From Mycobacterium szulgai (GTDB taxonomy: Bacteria; Actinomycetota; Actinomycetes; Mycobacteriales; Mycobacteriaceae), in contig NZ_LQPW01000086.1 in NCBI RefSeq assembly GCF_002116635.1, positions 86,382-150,381 of the forward strand: a DNA stretch of 64,000 nucleotides, given 5' to 3'. The notes under the pieces are model-generated. The model ran no database searches. It worked only from the letters and a program-made list of their open reading frames with translations, and was not told the origin of the DNA. This document shows positions 1 through 8,083 of the stretch, one piece after another (the first letter of the stretch is position 1; every line of letters starts with the position of its first letter). Position numbers and translations under genes: made by a program.

Positions 1-115
1 CGGGCGTGCTGCTTGTCGGCGACCCACAGCCATCGCAGAACCGGGCACCCTCGCGCAGCGACAGACCGCATGCCCTACAAGTCGAAGCCGTTAGAGATCT
101 GGGATCGCTTGTCAA
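1..115 (-). CDS. Zinc-ribbon protein, N-terminus only (possible cyclase/ATPase)
   Basis: This reading frame runs leftward off the window. From a TTG at 115-113 it encodes about 38 residues containing CRACGLSLREGARFCDGC, a CxxC...CxxC zinc ribbon. That ribbon style is common at the N-terminus of large actinobacterial adenylate cyclase/AAA-ATPase proteins, a family also present as a pseudogene at 44.5-46.1 kb. A GAGGAG ribosome-binding site lies just upstream of the TTG. The stop of the small upstream frame overlaps this start as TTGA, which would allow translational coupling. The function cannot be fixed because the rest of the gene lies outside the window. Confidence 0.5.
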   Translation of the reverse strand, partial: MTSDPRSLTASTCRACGLSLREGARFCDGCGSPTSSTP

Positions 116-276
116 GGCATCTCCTCGACCGAGCGCAGGTGGCCCTCGAAGTCCCGCGTCGCCGTGCGCACGTGGTAGCGCTCGGCAGAAGTGCCATCGA
201 GAGGCGTCACTGCTTCAAGACCGCTCCGATCCACTTTCGTATCGTGGCATTGGTCGAGGCAGTTCGGAAGAAACAT
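112..276 (-). CDS. Small hypothetical ORF coupled to the zinc-ribbon gene
   Basis: This 54-codon frame starts with ATG at 276 and ends in RSVEEMP, with its TGA overlapping the TTG start of the next frame. Its C-terminal half (SAERYHVRTATRDFEGHL) looks like ordinary protein rather than a shadow frame. I recognise no family. It could be the truncated end of a longer gene whose upstream part was lost when the divergent lipoprotein region formed. Coding status is uncertain. Confidence 0.3.
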   Translation of the reverse strand: MFLPNCLDQCHDTKVDRSGLEAVTPLDGTSAERYHVRTATRDFEGHLRSVEEMP

Positions 277-291
277 GAGGAAAGGACGCTA

Positions 292-729
292 ATGTCGAAG
301 GCCCTTCGGTTGCTGGGCACCATCGCGGTCGGATCGGTCAGCATTACCGCGTGTGCGACCACCCATGCCAGCCCGACCACTTCGCCCACCAGCACCGCAC
401 CGTGCGTCGGACTGTCCAGTTGTCCGCCTCCGCCGCCGGACGCCGAGGGCAATCCGGCGTGCTATTACGCCGACGGCTGGCAAGCCACCTCATCGGGCAA
501 GGGCATCGAAGTGTGGTATTTCCACGAACCGCAGAATATGTCGCGGGCCGAAAGTGTCACCGCAGTAGTTCGCAAGAAAGACGGCACCACCGAATCCCAG
601 GACGCCAATATCGAAGCGGGCCAGCAGGTACATCGCTTCGAGTTTGCGGCCATCGCTAAATCGGCGGTGTCGGAGGTGTTCTTTGATAGCAGCGGTGCCC
701 GCTGCTTCGTGATCGGTCCGGGTACCTGA
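292..729 (+). CDS. Small lipoprotein, unknown function
   Basis: The protein has 145 residues. The ATG at 292 is preceded by a GAGGAAAGG ribosome-binding site. The N-terminus (MSKALRLLGTIAVGSVSITAC) is a signal peptide ending in a lipobox with the acylated cysteine near residue 21. A Thr/Pro-rich linker follows, then a domain of about 100 residues with cysteines near its start and end, suggesting a disulfide-stabilised exported fold. It should be anchored on the outer face of the cytoplasmic membrane. A longer frame extends upstream from position 13 but would bury the signal peptide, so I reject that start. It converges on the dehydrogenase at 735 with only 5 bp between the stops. No family function is recognised. 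Confidence 0.75.
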   Translation: MSKALRLLGTIAVGSVSITACATTHASPTTSPTSTAPCVGLSSCPPPPPDAEGNPACYYADGWQATSSGKGIEVWYFHEPQNMSRAESVTAVVRKKDGTTESQDANIEAGQQVHRFEFAAIAKSAVSEVFFDSSGARCFVIGPGT

Positions 730-734
730 CCCGT

Positions 735-1520
735 CTAACCGATCAGATCCTGCATCAGCTGGTGCCCGCCGAGCACTATCGCGGCCCGGTCCGGTCCGCT
801 TCCGCGCCGAACCGCGGCCGCGTTGTCGCCCGCGATGAACACCGGGCCGTTCGCCAGGTTCGCCAGTCCCTCGTCGGCCACCGCCGCGGGATCGGAGACG
901 GATATCCCCGGCACGTCGAAGTTGAGTCCGGCGCGCTCCATGGCCGGCGTGCGGATCACGCCTAGTACAAGCTCCAGGACGTCCACGCCGTGATCGCGCA
1001 GCTCGAGCCACAGGCTCTCGGCGAACAGCCGGCTGAATGCCTTGACGCCGGTGTATGCGGCTTGACGCATCGAACCGTACGTGGCGGCAATCGAGCCGAC
1101 CAGCAGGATGCCGCCCCGGCCGCGAGCACGCATCGGCCGGCCGAAGTGGTGTACGAGTTCTAGCATGCGGGTCACATTGAGGTCGATCACCTGACCGACA
1201 TCGGCGAGCTCGGCATCGAGGTACTGGGCACGGCAGGTGTTGGCGCCGGCGTTGTAGATCAGCAGGCCGACCTCCAGGTCGCCGGTTTCGGCGCTGATGC
1301 GCGAAACCGATTCGGGCGCAACGAGGTTGACCTCAATTGTGCGAACCTGAGCGCCGAGCCGGCGACATTGCTCAGCCGTGTCGTGCAACGGCCCCGGTTT
1401 GCGCGCGATCAAAACCAGGTTGATGCCGTCGCGCGCCAGGCGCTTGGCGAATTCGGCACCGACTCCCTCCGAACCGCCGGCGATCACGGCCCACGGCCCG
1501 TACCTAGTGGTGTCGATCAT
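735..1520 (-). CDS. Short-chain dehydrogenase/reductase
   Basis: This 261-residue protein has a classical SDR Rossmann fold. The dinucleotide-binding glycine motif GGSEGVG is at residues 15-21. The NAG motif is in the middle (YNAGANTC). The catalytic Ser lies in VGSIAA and the YTGVK motif near residues 155-159 supplies Tyr and Lys. It should catalyse NAD(P)H-dependent oxidation or reduction of an alcohol or ketone, with substrate unknown. A second SDR gene lies 66 bp upstream on the same strand and may share its transcript. The C-terminal extension after residue 200 is where SDRs vary to set substrate choice. Confidence 0.85.
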   Translation of the reverse strand: MIDTTRYGPWAVIAGGSEGVGAEFAKRLARDGINLVLIARKPGPLHDTAEQCRRLGAQVRTIEVNLVAPESVSRISAETGDLEVGLLIYNAGANTCRAQYLDAELADVGQVIDLNVTRMLELVHHFGRPMRARGRGGILLVGSIAATYGSMRQAAYTGVKAFSRLFAESLWLELRDHGVDVLELVLGVIRTPAMERAGLNFDVPGISVSDPAAVADEGLANLANGPVFIAGDNAAAVRRGSGPDRAAIVLGGHQLMQDLIG

Positions 1521-1586
1521 GACGATCCATCCGACGGTCGCCGAACGTGTGCTGAGCGCGAAAATTCGGCGAGATCTTGACAGTGG

Positions 1587-2372
1587 TTACACGCTGGGCG
1601 CAGCGCCGGCGGCGTCGAAGACTCGCGCGGCCGACGGCGCGCCTCGGGCGATCACCACCGGCATCGAAGTCGCCGCGTGGGTGCTCAAGATCGTGTGCAC
1701 CACCTCGACGAGGTCCTCGACGGGCATCAGCTTGCCGGGCATGCAGCCGCGTGACACCCACAGCGGGTAGGCCTTCATAGCCAGCTCGCGGTCCCAGCCG
1801 ACGTTCATCCCGGTGGCGGCATCACCTTCGCCGCCCGCGCACTCCCCCACAATCAGGCAGGTGAAGCCGATATCGGGGTGCTCGGTTCGCCAGGCTTCGA
1901 CAAGCCGCTCCAGCGCCGCCTTGCTGACACCATATGCACCCAGCCCCGGCCACGGCGGCCCGAAGCTGCCGGCGTCGGAAGACAGGTAAACCACCTTGCC
2001 CCCGGCACTCAGGTGCGGCAGTGCGGCCGCCGTCACCAGAGAGGCCCCGATGACGTTGGTATCGAAGACGCGTCGCCAGGTCTCCGCGTCGGTGTCGGCC
2101 AGGGCAACCAGTGGACTTATCGCGGGCGCGTAGACGACGTTGTCGATGCCGCCCAGAGCATCGGCAGCGGCATTGATGGCTGAGCGGCACGACGCCTCGT
2201 CTGTGACGTCACACGCGATGGCGACGGCTCCGGGTCCCGCTTCCTGCGCTGCCGCCTCGGTGCGTTCCTGCCGGCGGGCCAGCATGGCGACCTGAGCGCC
2301 GCGCCGCGCCAGGCCGATACCGATACAGCGGCCCAGCCCGCTTGATGCGCCGACGACTACCGTTTTCGACAT
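1587..2372 (-). CDS. Short-chain dehydrogenase/reductase
   Basis: The protein has 261 residues and starts MSKTVVVGASSGLG, placing the TGxxxGxG-type cofactor motif at residues 8-14. The strand motif VYAPA stands where NAG usually occurs. Catalytic residues are visible as the Ser of LSSDAG and the YGVSK motif near residue 146. It therefore has an intact SDR active site, but the NNAG signature is replaced, which marks it as a divergent member. It lies upstream of the other SDR on the same strand. Its start region faces the PAS-ANTAR gene, so a divergent promoter region lies in 2373-2506. The substrate is unknown. Confidence 0.82.
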   Translation of the reverse strand: MSKTVVVGASSGLGRCIGIGLARRGAQVAMLARRQERTEAAAQEAGPGAVAIACDVTDEASCRSAINAAADALGGIDNVVYAPAISPLVALADTDAETWRRVFDTNVIGASLVTAAALPHLSAGGKVVYLSSDAGSFGPPWPGLGAYGVSKAALERLVEAWRTEHPDIGFTCLIVGECAGGEGDAATGMNVGWDRELAMKAYPLWVSRGCMPGKLMPVEDLVEVVHTILSTHAATSMPVVIARGAPSAARVFDAAGAAPSV

Positions 2373-2506
2373 ATCCGCCCTCCAGCCGAACGCAAAGTGT
2401 GCCCGGGGTCGAGGCTACGCGGCGCGTTTTACCGCCGTGGCGGCTGCTTGTCCGGTTTGCGAATTAATGGGCCTGGCGGAAGCCCTCGCGGCGAGGTCCG
2501 GATACG

Positions 2507-3118
2507 TTGAGAAACGTGCGCGACAAATCGCAACGTCGACAGCAGTGGTCCCTGGTAGGCGGCTTTCGCTACGTGGCCCGCGATGACCATTGGGAATGGT
2601 CAGACGAGGTCGCTCATATGCACGGCTACGAACCGGGCACCGTCACGCCGACCACCGCATTGGTTTTGTCACACAAGCATCCCGACGACAGACCGACAGT
2701 GGCCGAATTGATCGAGCAGGTCCGCCGGTACGGGGTGCCGTTCAGCGGCCGGCACCGGATTATCGACACCGGCGGCGACGAGCACGTCGTGATCGTGGTG
2801 GGTGACTTGTTCTACGACGATGACGGCCTGCCCGCCGGCACCTCCGGCTTTTACGTCGACATCACCAAACAGCTCAATACCGATGTCCAGCAACGGCTTT
2901 CCGAGGCGATGACGGCGGTCGCGGCGCGGCGCGCGGTGATCGACCAGGCTCTCGGCATGGTGATGCTGCGATTTCACGTCGACGCCGGTGACGCCTTCCA
3001 ACTGCTGACCAAGCTCTCGCAAGACTTGAACATCAAGCTGCGCACCATCGCCGAATGTCTGGCCTCCGATATCCCCGACCGTGAGCGCCTGCTCGACATG
3101 GTCAGCCGCGACCAGTGA
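2507..3118 (+). CDS. PAS-ANTAR domain regulator
   Basis: This 203-residue protein has an N-terminal PAS fold of the PAS_3 type (about residues 20-120, including WEWSDEVAHMHGYEPGTV and HRIIDTGG). A C-terminal ANTAR domain covers about residues 130-190 (AVIDQALGMVMLRF... IAECLA). ANTAR domains bind tandem RNA hairpins and prevent transcription termination, so this is a likely signal-responsive antiterminator. The ligand of the PAS domain is unknown. The start is TTG at 2507, with GTG at 2516 as an alternative, and neither has a strong ribosome-binding site. Several PAS-ANTAR proteins of this size occur in mycobacteria, for example the Rv1626/Rv3220c neighbourhood types. Confidence 0.8.
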   Translation: MRNVRDKSQRRQQWSLVGGFRYVARDDHWEWSDEVAHMHGYEPGTVTPTTALVLSHKHPDDRPTVAELIEQVRRYGVPFSGRHRIIDTGGDEHVVIVVGDLFYDDDGLPAGTSGFYVDITKQLNTDVQQRLSEAMTAVAARRAVIDQALGMVMLRFHVDAGDAFQLLTKLSQDLNIKLRTIAECLASDIPDRERLLDMVSRDQ

Positions 3119-3139
3119 GCAGATCAGCCAAGTAGCTGC

Positions 3140-3700
3140 TCAGCCCTTGCCGAGGATGGCGTCTCGCGCCCGGTCCATCATCGCCGCGAACGGACCCGCA
3201 ACCAGGTTCGCCATCTGGGATTCGACTCCGGCGTGTGGCCGGGTGGGCGCGATCACTTCGGCGAGTTTGGCGGCTCGGCCCATCTTTTGGAGTTCATCGC
3301 TGCTCAATTGCTCTACCAGCTTGGTGAATTCGTCTTTTTCTTCGTGTTCGGCGTGATCGAGAACCGCGTCGCGAAGTTCCTGCAGTTGGGAGGTGAATTC
3401 GGCGCTGTCCACATCGAGCCGTTCCAAATCCTTGAGAACCGTTTTGGCCTCATGCTCTTCCTCGAGCCGCTTTTCGACTACCGCTTTGCCGTCAGCGATC
3501 TTTCGCTTGACGCGCGGGTGCACGATCTCCTCTTCCACCGTTTCGTGGACGGCGAGCAGACGTCGAAGTTCCACGAAGGCTTCTTCTCGTTGCTTGCCGG
3601 ATGCTGACAGCGTCTCTTCGAACAGCGATTTGATCTGCTCGTGTTGGCTGACCAGGAAGTCGACCACATCGTCGGGCGACTGGATGGCGTTGGAAGCCAT
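3140..3700 (-). CDS. Hemerythrin HHE-domain protein
   Basis: This all-helical protein of 186 residues is counted from ATG 3700, which is preceded by GGGGAGGACAAC. Iron ligands of the HHE fold are visible as HEQIKSLFEE, the EEEIVHP helix, LEEEHEAKTVL and HAEHEEKDEF. These are the paired His/Glu motifs that hold a di-iron centre. Mycobacterial relatives such as Rv2633c are linked to catalase-like activity, NO or O2 sensing, and oxidative stress. A frame continues 15 bp upstream but lacks a ribosome-binding site. A SigF-type promoter sits about 75 bp upstream on the same strand. It is divergent from the UsfY-like gene, which has its own SigF-type promoter. Confidence 0.88.
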   Translation of the reverse strand: MASNAIQSPDDVVDFLVSQHEQIKSLFEETLSASGKQREEAFVELRRLLAVHETVEEEIVHPRVKRKIADGKAVVEKRLEEEHEAKTVLKDLERLDVDSAEFTSQLQELRDAVLDHAEHEEKDEFTKLVEQLSSDELQKMGRAAKLAEVIAPTRPHAGVESQMANLVAGPFAAMMDRARDAILGKG

Positions 3701-3774
3701 AGTTGTCCTCCCCATTGACCTTGATTGTTTTTCTTCAAGCGCGCCGGGCTGGTTAATTGCGCGCTGATGGGCGG

Positions 3775-3800
3775 CTACCCGACCAGTGCGGGTGCCAAAC
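3775..3800 (-). promoter_or_regulatory. SigF-type promoter for the hemerythrin gene
   Basis: Read on the minus strand, GTTT (3800-3797), a 16-base spacer and GGGTAG (3780-3775) match the mycobacterial SigF consensus GTTT-N15-17-GGGTA(T). The element lies about 75 bp upstream of the hemerythrin ATG and so predicts a leader of about 65 nucleotides. A matching element with the same spacer on the other strand serves the UsfY-like gene. Confidence 0.65.
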
Positions 3801-3812
3801 GCGGTGTGCGGC

Positions 3813-3838
3813 GTTTAGCGCTTCGGCGCGCAGGGTAG
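3813..3838 (+). promoter_or_regulatory. SigF-type promoter for the UsfY-like gene
   Basis: GTTT (3813-3816), a 16-base spacer and GGGTAG (3833-3838) fit the SigF consensus. The element ends 34 bp upstream of the GTG start at 3873. Only 12 bp separates it from the outward-facing SigF element of the hemerythrin gene, making a compact divergent stress promoter. Confidence 0.68.
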
Positions 3839-3872
3839 GAGTAGGGCTCAAACGTCTATCGCGAGGAGCGAC

Positions 3873-4184
3873 GTGGATCACCTCAAAAGCGACCCGGTCG
3901 ACCACCACCGCACGACCCGTCAGCATGCCGGCGAATCCCTGATCAACGGCATGAACGCGGGCGGGGTCGCGGGCGTGGCGGTGGGTGTCATCGCACTCAT
4001 CGTGGGTTTGTTTGCGCTCGCGACTGGCGAGATTGTCGTCGGCGTGGTCGCTCTGATTGTCGCTGTGGCGGCCGGCGGCGCTGGTCTGCTTTGGCTCAGA
4101 TATGCCCATCGCCGGGTCCGCAAAGCGGAATTACGTTGGCATGAAACCCATTCCGACGAGGCGCCGCCACCGCCTAGCAGCTGA
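3873..4184 (+). CDS. UsfY-like small membrane protein
   Basis: The protein has 103 residues. The N-terminus DPVDHHRTTRQHAGESL resembles UsfY, the protein encoded next to the SigF regulon genes in M. tuberculosis. Two hydrophobic helices follow (about residues 28-50 and 53-75), joined by a short TGEIV turn. The tail is basic then Pro-rich. It should be an inner-membrane protein of unknown biochemical role. The start is GTG with GAGGAGCGAC upstream. The SigF-type promoter just upstream supports membership of the general stress regulon. The family call rests on remembered sequence similarity and should be confirmed by search. Confidence 0.7.
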   Translation: MDHLKSDPVDHHRTTRQHAGESLINGMNAGGVAGVAVGVIALIVGLFALATGEIVVGVVALIVAVAAGGAGLLWLRYAHRRVRKAELRWHETHSDEAPPPPSS

Positions 4185-4640
4185 TCACGCGGACCTTGTC
4201 CGGTGCCGCGGTAGGTGCGGCCGATCGGGTCCAGACAGCACCTGACGGCGGGTGTGAATGTCGTCTTCGATGAGTTGCAGGGCTTCGGGAACCGAATCGA
4301 CGATGGCCAAGCCGTGATCGGAGATGACGCGCGTCAACCGGCTCAACGCGGGACCGTCCACCACTACGCAATTGAGGCCGAACAAGATTCGAAAGCAAGC
4401 AATACCAAGGAAATCGACACAACTCAGGTCGACGATCAGCGGTGTGTCCAGCTGGGAGAAACGCCGAATCGCTTGGGACACTTGGCCGGCATTCGACGAG
4501 TCGACCTCGCCGGTGACGCGTAGCAGGATGGCCAGGCTGCGCGCGTGAACTCGCACGCGGGCCCCGGTACAGTCGATCGCACGCCACGGCCGGGCATGTT
4601 CTGCGTGGCCGGCTGAGGATTTTTCGTGAGGGTACGTCAT
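4185..4640 (-). CDS. STAS-domain protein (anti-sigma factor antagonist-like)
   Basis: This 151-residue protein is counted from ATG 4640. The central part has the STAS pattern: a beta-strand, LAILLRVTGEVDSSNA, then LIVDLSCVDFLGIACFRIL, where the Ser/Thr phosphorylation site of SpoIIAA usually follows the DxS..FLGI stretch. STAS proteins bind anti-sigma kinases or scaffold stress complexes. The C-terminus is short and basic. A much longer frame runs upstream to 5273, but that part lies antisense to the aldo/keto reductase and I reject it. It sits beside the UsfY-like gene, consistent with a SigF-type stress module, although no partner RsbW-like kinase is in view. Confidence 0.72.
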   Translation of the reverse strand: MTYPHEKSSAGHAEHARPWRAIDCTGARVRVHARSLAILLRVTGEVDSSNAGQVSQAIRRFSQLDTPLIVDLSCVDFLGIACFRILFGLNCVVVDGPALSRLTRVISDHGLAIVDSVPEALQLIEDDIHTRRQVLSGPDRPHLPRHRTRSA

Positions 4641-4751
4641 GTGATTGCGCCCATCAAAAGTGGTGGTGCTAATGCCAGCTGTGGACTCAACCTGCAGAAA
4701 GTGTAGTCCCGCCCACGCTCGCCGGATACCGGAATCGACCACATCAGTACG

Positions 4752-5729
4752 GTGGTGAACATGAAATTTGTCGAGGTCGACGGAGTTGGAAAAGTCAGCC
4801 GCATCGGACTGGGCACCTGGCAGTTCGGTTCCCGCGAGTGGGGCTACGGGGACCGCTACGCTTCGGGTGCCGCGCGAGACATCGTGCAGCGCGCCCTCGC
4901 CCTGGGGGTCACGCTGTTCGACACCGCTGAGGTGTACGGCCTGGGCAAAAGCGAGCGGATTCTCGGCGAGGCGCTTGGTGACCGGCGCTCCGAGGTGGCC
5001 GTGGCCAGCAAGGTCTTCCCGGTCGCCCCATTTCCGGCGGTGATCAAGCAGCGCGAACGCGCCAGCGCTCGGCGGCTGCAGCTCGACCGCATCCCCCTCT
5101 ACCAGATCCACCAGTCCAACCCGGTGGTCCCCGATTCGGTGATCATGCCGGGAATGCGCGACCTGCTCGAAAGCGGCGATATCGGCGCGGCCGGCGTCTC
5201 GAACTACTCCCTGTCCCGGTGGCAGCTCGCCGATGCCGCACTGGGCCGTCCCGTGGTCAGCAACCAGGTGCATTTCTCACTGGCCCACCCGCAGGCGCTC
5301 GACCGTCTGGTTCCGTTCGCTGAGAGCGAGAATCGCATCATCATCGCCTACAGCCCGTTGGCGCAGGGACTGCTGGGCGGTAAATACGACGTCGACAACC
5401 GGCCCGGTGGCGTTCGTGCGCTCAATTCGTTGTTCGGTACCGAGAACCTGCGACGCATCGAACCGCTGTTACAGACATTGCGCTCGGTTGCTGCCGAGGT
5501 CGACGCGAAACCGGCGCAGGTTGCGCTGGCCTGGCTGATCAGCCTGCCGGGCGTGGTCGCCATTCCCGGGGCGTCCAGCGTCGAGCAGCTCGAGTTCAAC
5601 GTCGCCGCCGCCGACATCGAGCTCAGTGCCGAATCCCGCGATGCGCTCACCGCCGCGGCGCGCGCGTTTCGGCCGGTATCGACCGGGCGCTTCCTCACCG
5701 ACATGGTCCGCGAGAAACTGCGCCGCTGA
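4752..5729 (+). CDS. Aldo/keto reductase (Rv2298-like)
   Basis: The protein has 325 residues counted from GTG 4752; ATG 4761 is an alternative start. It is a TIM-barrel AKR with the full catalytic tetrad: Asp57 and Tyr62 in FDTAEVYG, Lys87 in ASKVFP and His120 in YQIHQSN. The NADPH-binding end contains SPLAQGLLGG and IPGASS. It should reduce aldehydes or ketones with NADPH. In M. tuberculosis an aldo/keto reductase (Rv2298) lies next to htpG (Rv2299c). The same pairing appears here, with one small gene between them, which supports orthology. Confidence 0.88.
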   Translation: MVNMKFVEVDGVGKVSRIGLGTWQFGSREWGYGDRYASGAARDIVQRALALGVTLFDTAEVYGLGKSERILGEALGDRRSEVAVASKVFPVAPFPAVIKQRERASARRLQLDRIPLYQIHQSNPVVPDSVIMPGMRDLLESGDIGAAGVSNYSLSRWQLADAALGRPVVSNQVHFSLAHPQALDRLVPFAESENRIIIAYSPLAQGLLGGKYDVDNRPGGVRALNSLFGTENLRRIEPLLQTLRSVAAEVDAKPAQVALAWLISLPGVVAIPGASSVEQLEFNVAAADIELSAESRDALTAAARAFRPVSTGRFLTDMVREKLRR

Positions 5730-5964
5730 CGCGGCCTTGCGCCGGATGCTTCACCGCGTATCGATGGCTACTCCCCGGCGCGGTGAAGCCTCCGGTGTCG
5801 TCGAAGAAAGCCCACTCCCCCTCGTCGTTGACCTCCATGCGCCAACCCAACTCGGAATTGGCGCCGACCGACCGGATAAACCAGGCGTACGCGGCCTCCG
5901 CATTGTCGAAATTTTTCGTCGCGACAATTTTGCCCTGCGGAGTGATAACTCGAAACTCAGGCAT
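5695..5964 (-). CDS. Small conserved-looking hypothetical protein
   Basis: This 89-residue cytoplasmic protein starts MPEFRVITPQGKIVATKNFD and contains YAWFIRSVGA and GEWAFFDDTG, a compact alpha/beta composition with no signal peptide. It converges on the aldo/keto reductase and overlaps its last 35 bases, so the final dozen residues may be poorly constrained. It lies downstream of the htpG stop region on the same strand but 71 bp away, so co-transcription with htpG is possible. I recognise no function. Confidence 0.6.
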   Translation of the reverse strand: MPEFRVITPQGKIVATKNFDNAEAAYAWFIRSVGANSELGWRMEVNDEGEWAFFDDTGGFTAPGSSHRYAVKHPAQGRVSGAVSRGPCR

Positions 5965-6035
5965 TTCGTCTGATTAGCCAGTCCGCTGGGCTTTCAACCG
6001 CGCTTTAGCCGCAGGTGGCGCCTATTTGACGAGCA

Positions 6036-7976
6036 CTAAACCGTGCGTGCCAACCGCTCGGCAAGCAGCTCGGCGAACCGCGCCGGGTCCTCGAGCACCC
6101 CGCCTTCGGCGAGAAGCGCTGTCCCGTAGAGCAATTCGGCTGTCTCCGCGACGGCAGGGTCCTCGCTGCGGTCTTGGTGGGCTTGGCGCAAACCGGTGAC
6201 GAGCCGATGGTTTGGGTTGAGTTCGAGGATCCGCTTGCCGACAGGGACATCCTGGCCGGAAGCCCGGTAGATGCGCGCGAGCGCCGGCGTCATCCCGAAG
6301 GCGTCGGTGATCAGGCACGCGGGAGAGTCGGTGAGCCGGGTGGACAACCGCACTTCCTTGACGTGCTCGCTGAGCGTCTCCTTCAGCCAGGCCAGCAGGT
6401 CGGCGAACTCTTTCTGCTGCTCCTCGCGCTCGGCCTCGGACTGGTCTTCCTCGGAGTCCAGATCCACCTCGCCCTTGGCCACCGACTGCAGCGGCTTGCC
6501 GTCGAATTCGGTCACCGTTCCCACCCAGACCTCGTCGACCGGGTCGGTCAGCAGCAGCACCTCGTAGCCCTTGGCCTTGAACGCCTCCAGGTGCGGCGAC
6601 TTCACCAGTTGCTGGCGGGTCTCGCCGGTGGCGTAGAAGATCTGCGTCTGGCCCTCCTTCATCCGCTCGACGTACTCGGCCAAGGTGGTGGGTTCTTCTT
6701 CGCTGTGGGTGGAGGCGAACGACGAGACCCGAAGCAATGCCTCCTGGTTGTCGATGTCGGACAGCAGGCCCTCCTTGAGGACCTTGCCGAACTGGGTCCA
6801 GAATGTGCGGTAATCCTCGGGCCGGTCGGTCTGTATCTCTTTGATCACCGACAGGACCTTCTTGGTGAGGCGACGGCGGATCGCATTGATCTGCCGGTCC
6901 TGCTGCAGGATTTCGCGGGAAACGTTGAGCGAGAGGTCCTGTGCGTCGACGACGCCCTTGATGAAGCGCAGGTACTCGGGCATCAGCTGATCGCAATCGC
7001 CCATGATGAATACGCGTTTGACATACAGCTGGACGCCGATCTTGGCGTCACGGTTGAACAAGTCGAACGGGGCGTGGGACGGGATGAACAGCAACGCCTG
7101 GTATTCGAAGGTGCCCTCGGCCTTCATCGAGATGACCTCGAGCGGGTCGTCCCAGGCGTGCGCGATGTGCTTGTAGAACTCCTTGTACTCCTCTTCGGAG
7201 ACCTCGTCCTTCGGCCTGGCCCACAGCGCCTTCATCGAGTTGAGGGTCTCGGTCTCGATGGTGACCGTTTCTTCGCCCGGCTCTTCGCCTTCCTCAGGGG
7301 CCGGCGGCGGGGTGCGCCGCTCCACATCCATCCGGATGGGCCAGGCAATGAAGTCGGAGTACTGCTTGACCAGGTTTTTGATCTTCCACTCTGAGGTGTA
7401 GTCGTGCAGTTCGTCTTCTACGTCTTCGGGCTTGAGGTGCAGGGTTACCGACGTGCCCTGCGGCGCGTTTTCGACTGACTCAATGGTGTAGGTGCCCTCG
7501 CCGCTGGATTCCCAGCGGGTGGCCTCGCTCTCACCGGCCTTATGGGTAAGCAGTTCGACCTTGTCGGCCACCATGAAGGCCGAGTAGAAGCCGATACCGA
7601 ACTGACCGATCAATTCCTCGGAGGCGCCGTCGCCCTTGGCTTCGCGCAGCTGCTGGCGCAGCTCGGCGGTACCCGACTTGGCCAGGGTGCCGATCAGGTC
7701 GACGACCTCGTCGCGCGTCATGCCGATGCCGTTGTCGCGAATGGTGAGAGTTCTTGCTTCTTTGTCGACGTCGATCTGGACGTGCAGATCGGAGGTGTCG
7801 ACATTGAGCTCTTTGTTGCGCAGGGCTTCCAGCCGCAGCTTGTCCAGGGCATCGGATGCGTTGGAAATCAACTCCCGCAGAAAAGAATCCTTATTCGAGT
7901 AGACCGAATGGACCATCAAATCCAACAGCTGACGGGCCTCGGCCTGGAACTCCAACTGCTCGACATGCGTGTTCAT
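6036..7976 (-). CDS. htpG: Hsp90-family chaperone HtpG
   Basis: This 646-residue protein matches the length of M. tuberculosis HtpG (647). It is a cytoplasmic ATP-dependent chaperone working with the DnaK system on client proteins. The N-terminal GHKL ATPase has ELISNASDALDKLR (catalytic Glu and Mg-binding Asn), DNGIGMT, and GQFGIGFYSAFMVADKV. The middle domain carries the DLSLNVSREILQ region with the catalytic Arg. The C-terminal dimerisation domain ends in ERLARTV without the eukaryotic MEEVD. I chose ATG 7976 (MNTHVEQLEFQAEARQLLDL); a frame extension to 8039 lacks family support. It is divergent from nothing and lies downstream of the glycosyltransferase on the same strand. Confidence 0.96.
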   Translation of the reverse strand: MNTHVEQLEFQAEARQLLDLMVHSVYSNKDSFLRELISNASDALDKLRLEALRNKELNVDTSDLHVQIDVDKEARTLTIRDNGIGMTRDEVVDLIGTLAKSGTAELRQQLREAKGDGASEELIGQFGIGFYSAFMVADKVELLTHKAGESEATRWESSGEGTYTIESVENAPQGTSVTLHLKPEDVEDELHDYTSEWKIKNLVKQYSDFIAWPIRMDVERRTPPPAPEEGEEPGEETVTIETETLNSMKALWARPKDEVSEEEYKEFYKHIAHAWDDPLEVISMKAEGTFEYQALLFIPSHAPFDLFNRDAKIGVQLYVKRVFIMGDCDQLMPEYLRFIKGVVDAQDLSLNVSREILQQDRQINAIRRRLTKKVLSVIKEIQTDRPEDYRTFWTQFGKVLKEGLLSDIDNQEALLRVSSFASTHSEEEPTTLAEYVERMKEGQTQIFYATGETRQQLVKSPHLEAFKAKGYEVLLLTDPVDEVWVGTVTEFDGKPLQSVAKGEVDLDSEEDQSEAEREEQQKEFADLLAWLKETLSEHVKEVRLSTRLTDSPACLITDAFGMTPALARIYRASGQDVPVGKRILELNPNHRLVTGLRQAHQDRSEDPAVAETAELLYGTALLAEGGVLEDPARFAELLAERLARTV

Positions 7977-8083
7977 AACGCAAGAATTTAGCGAGGCGGG
8001 ATTCGGCCGTTGCGGCAGGGATGGTCTTCGGGCAACCACGCGGTGTTATCGGCACGCCACCCAGGAATCGACCACCAAGATCC

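Noticed and set aside
6..278. Plus-strand frames at the left edge
   Set aside because: They show no domain, signal or codon pattern, while the minus strand has a clear zinc ribbon.
4641..5273. Upstream extension of the STAS gene
   Set aside because: It runs antisense to the aldo/keto reductase and has no STAS similarity.
6174..7394. 406-codon plus-strand frame inside htpG
   Set aside because: It is a shadow of htpG, a conserved gene with intact motifs.
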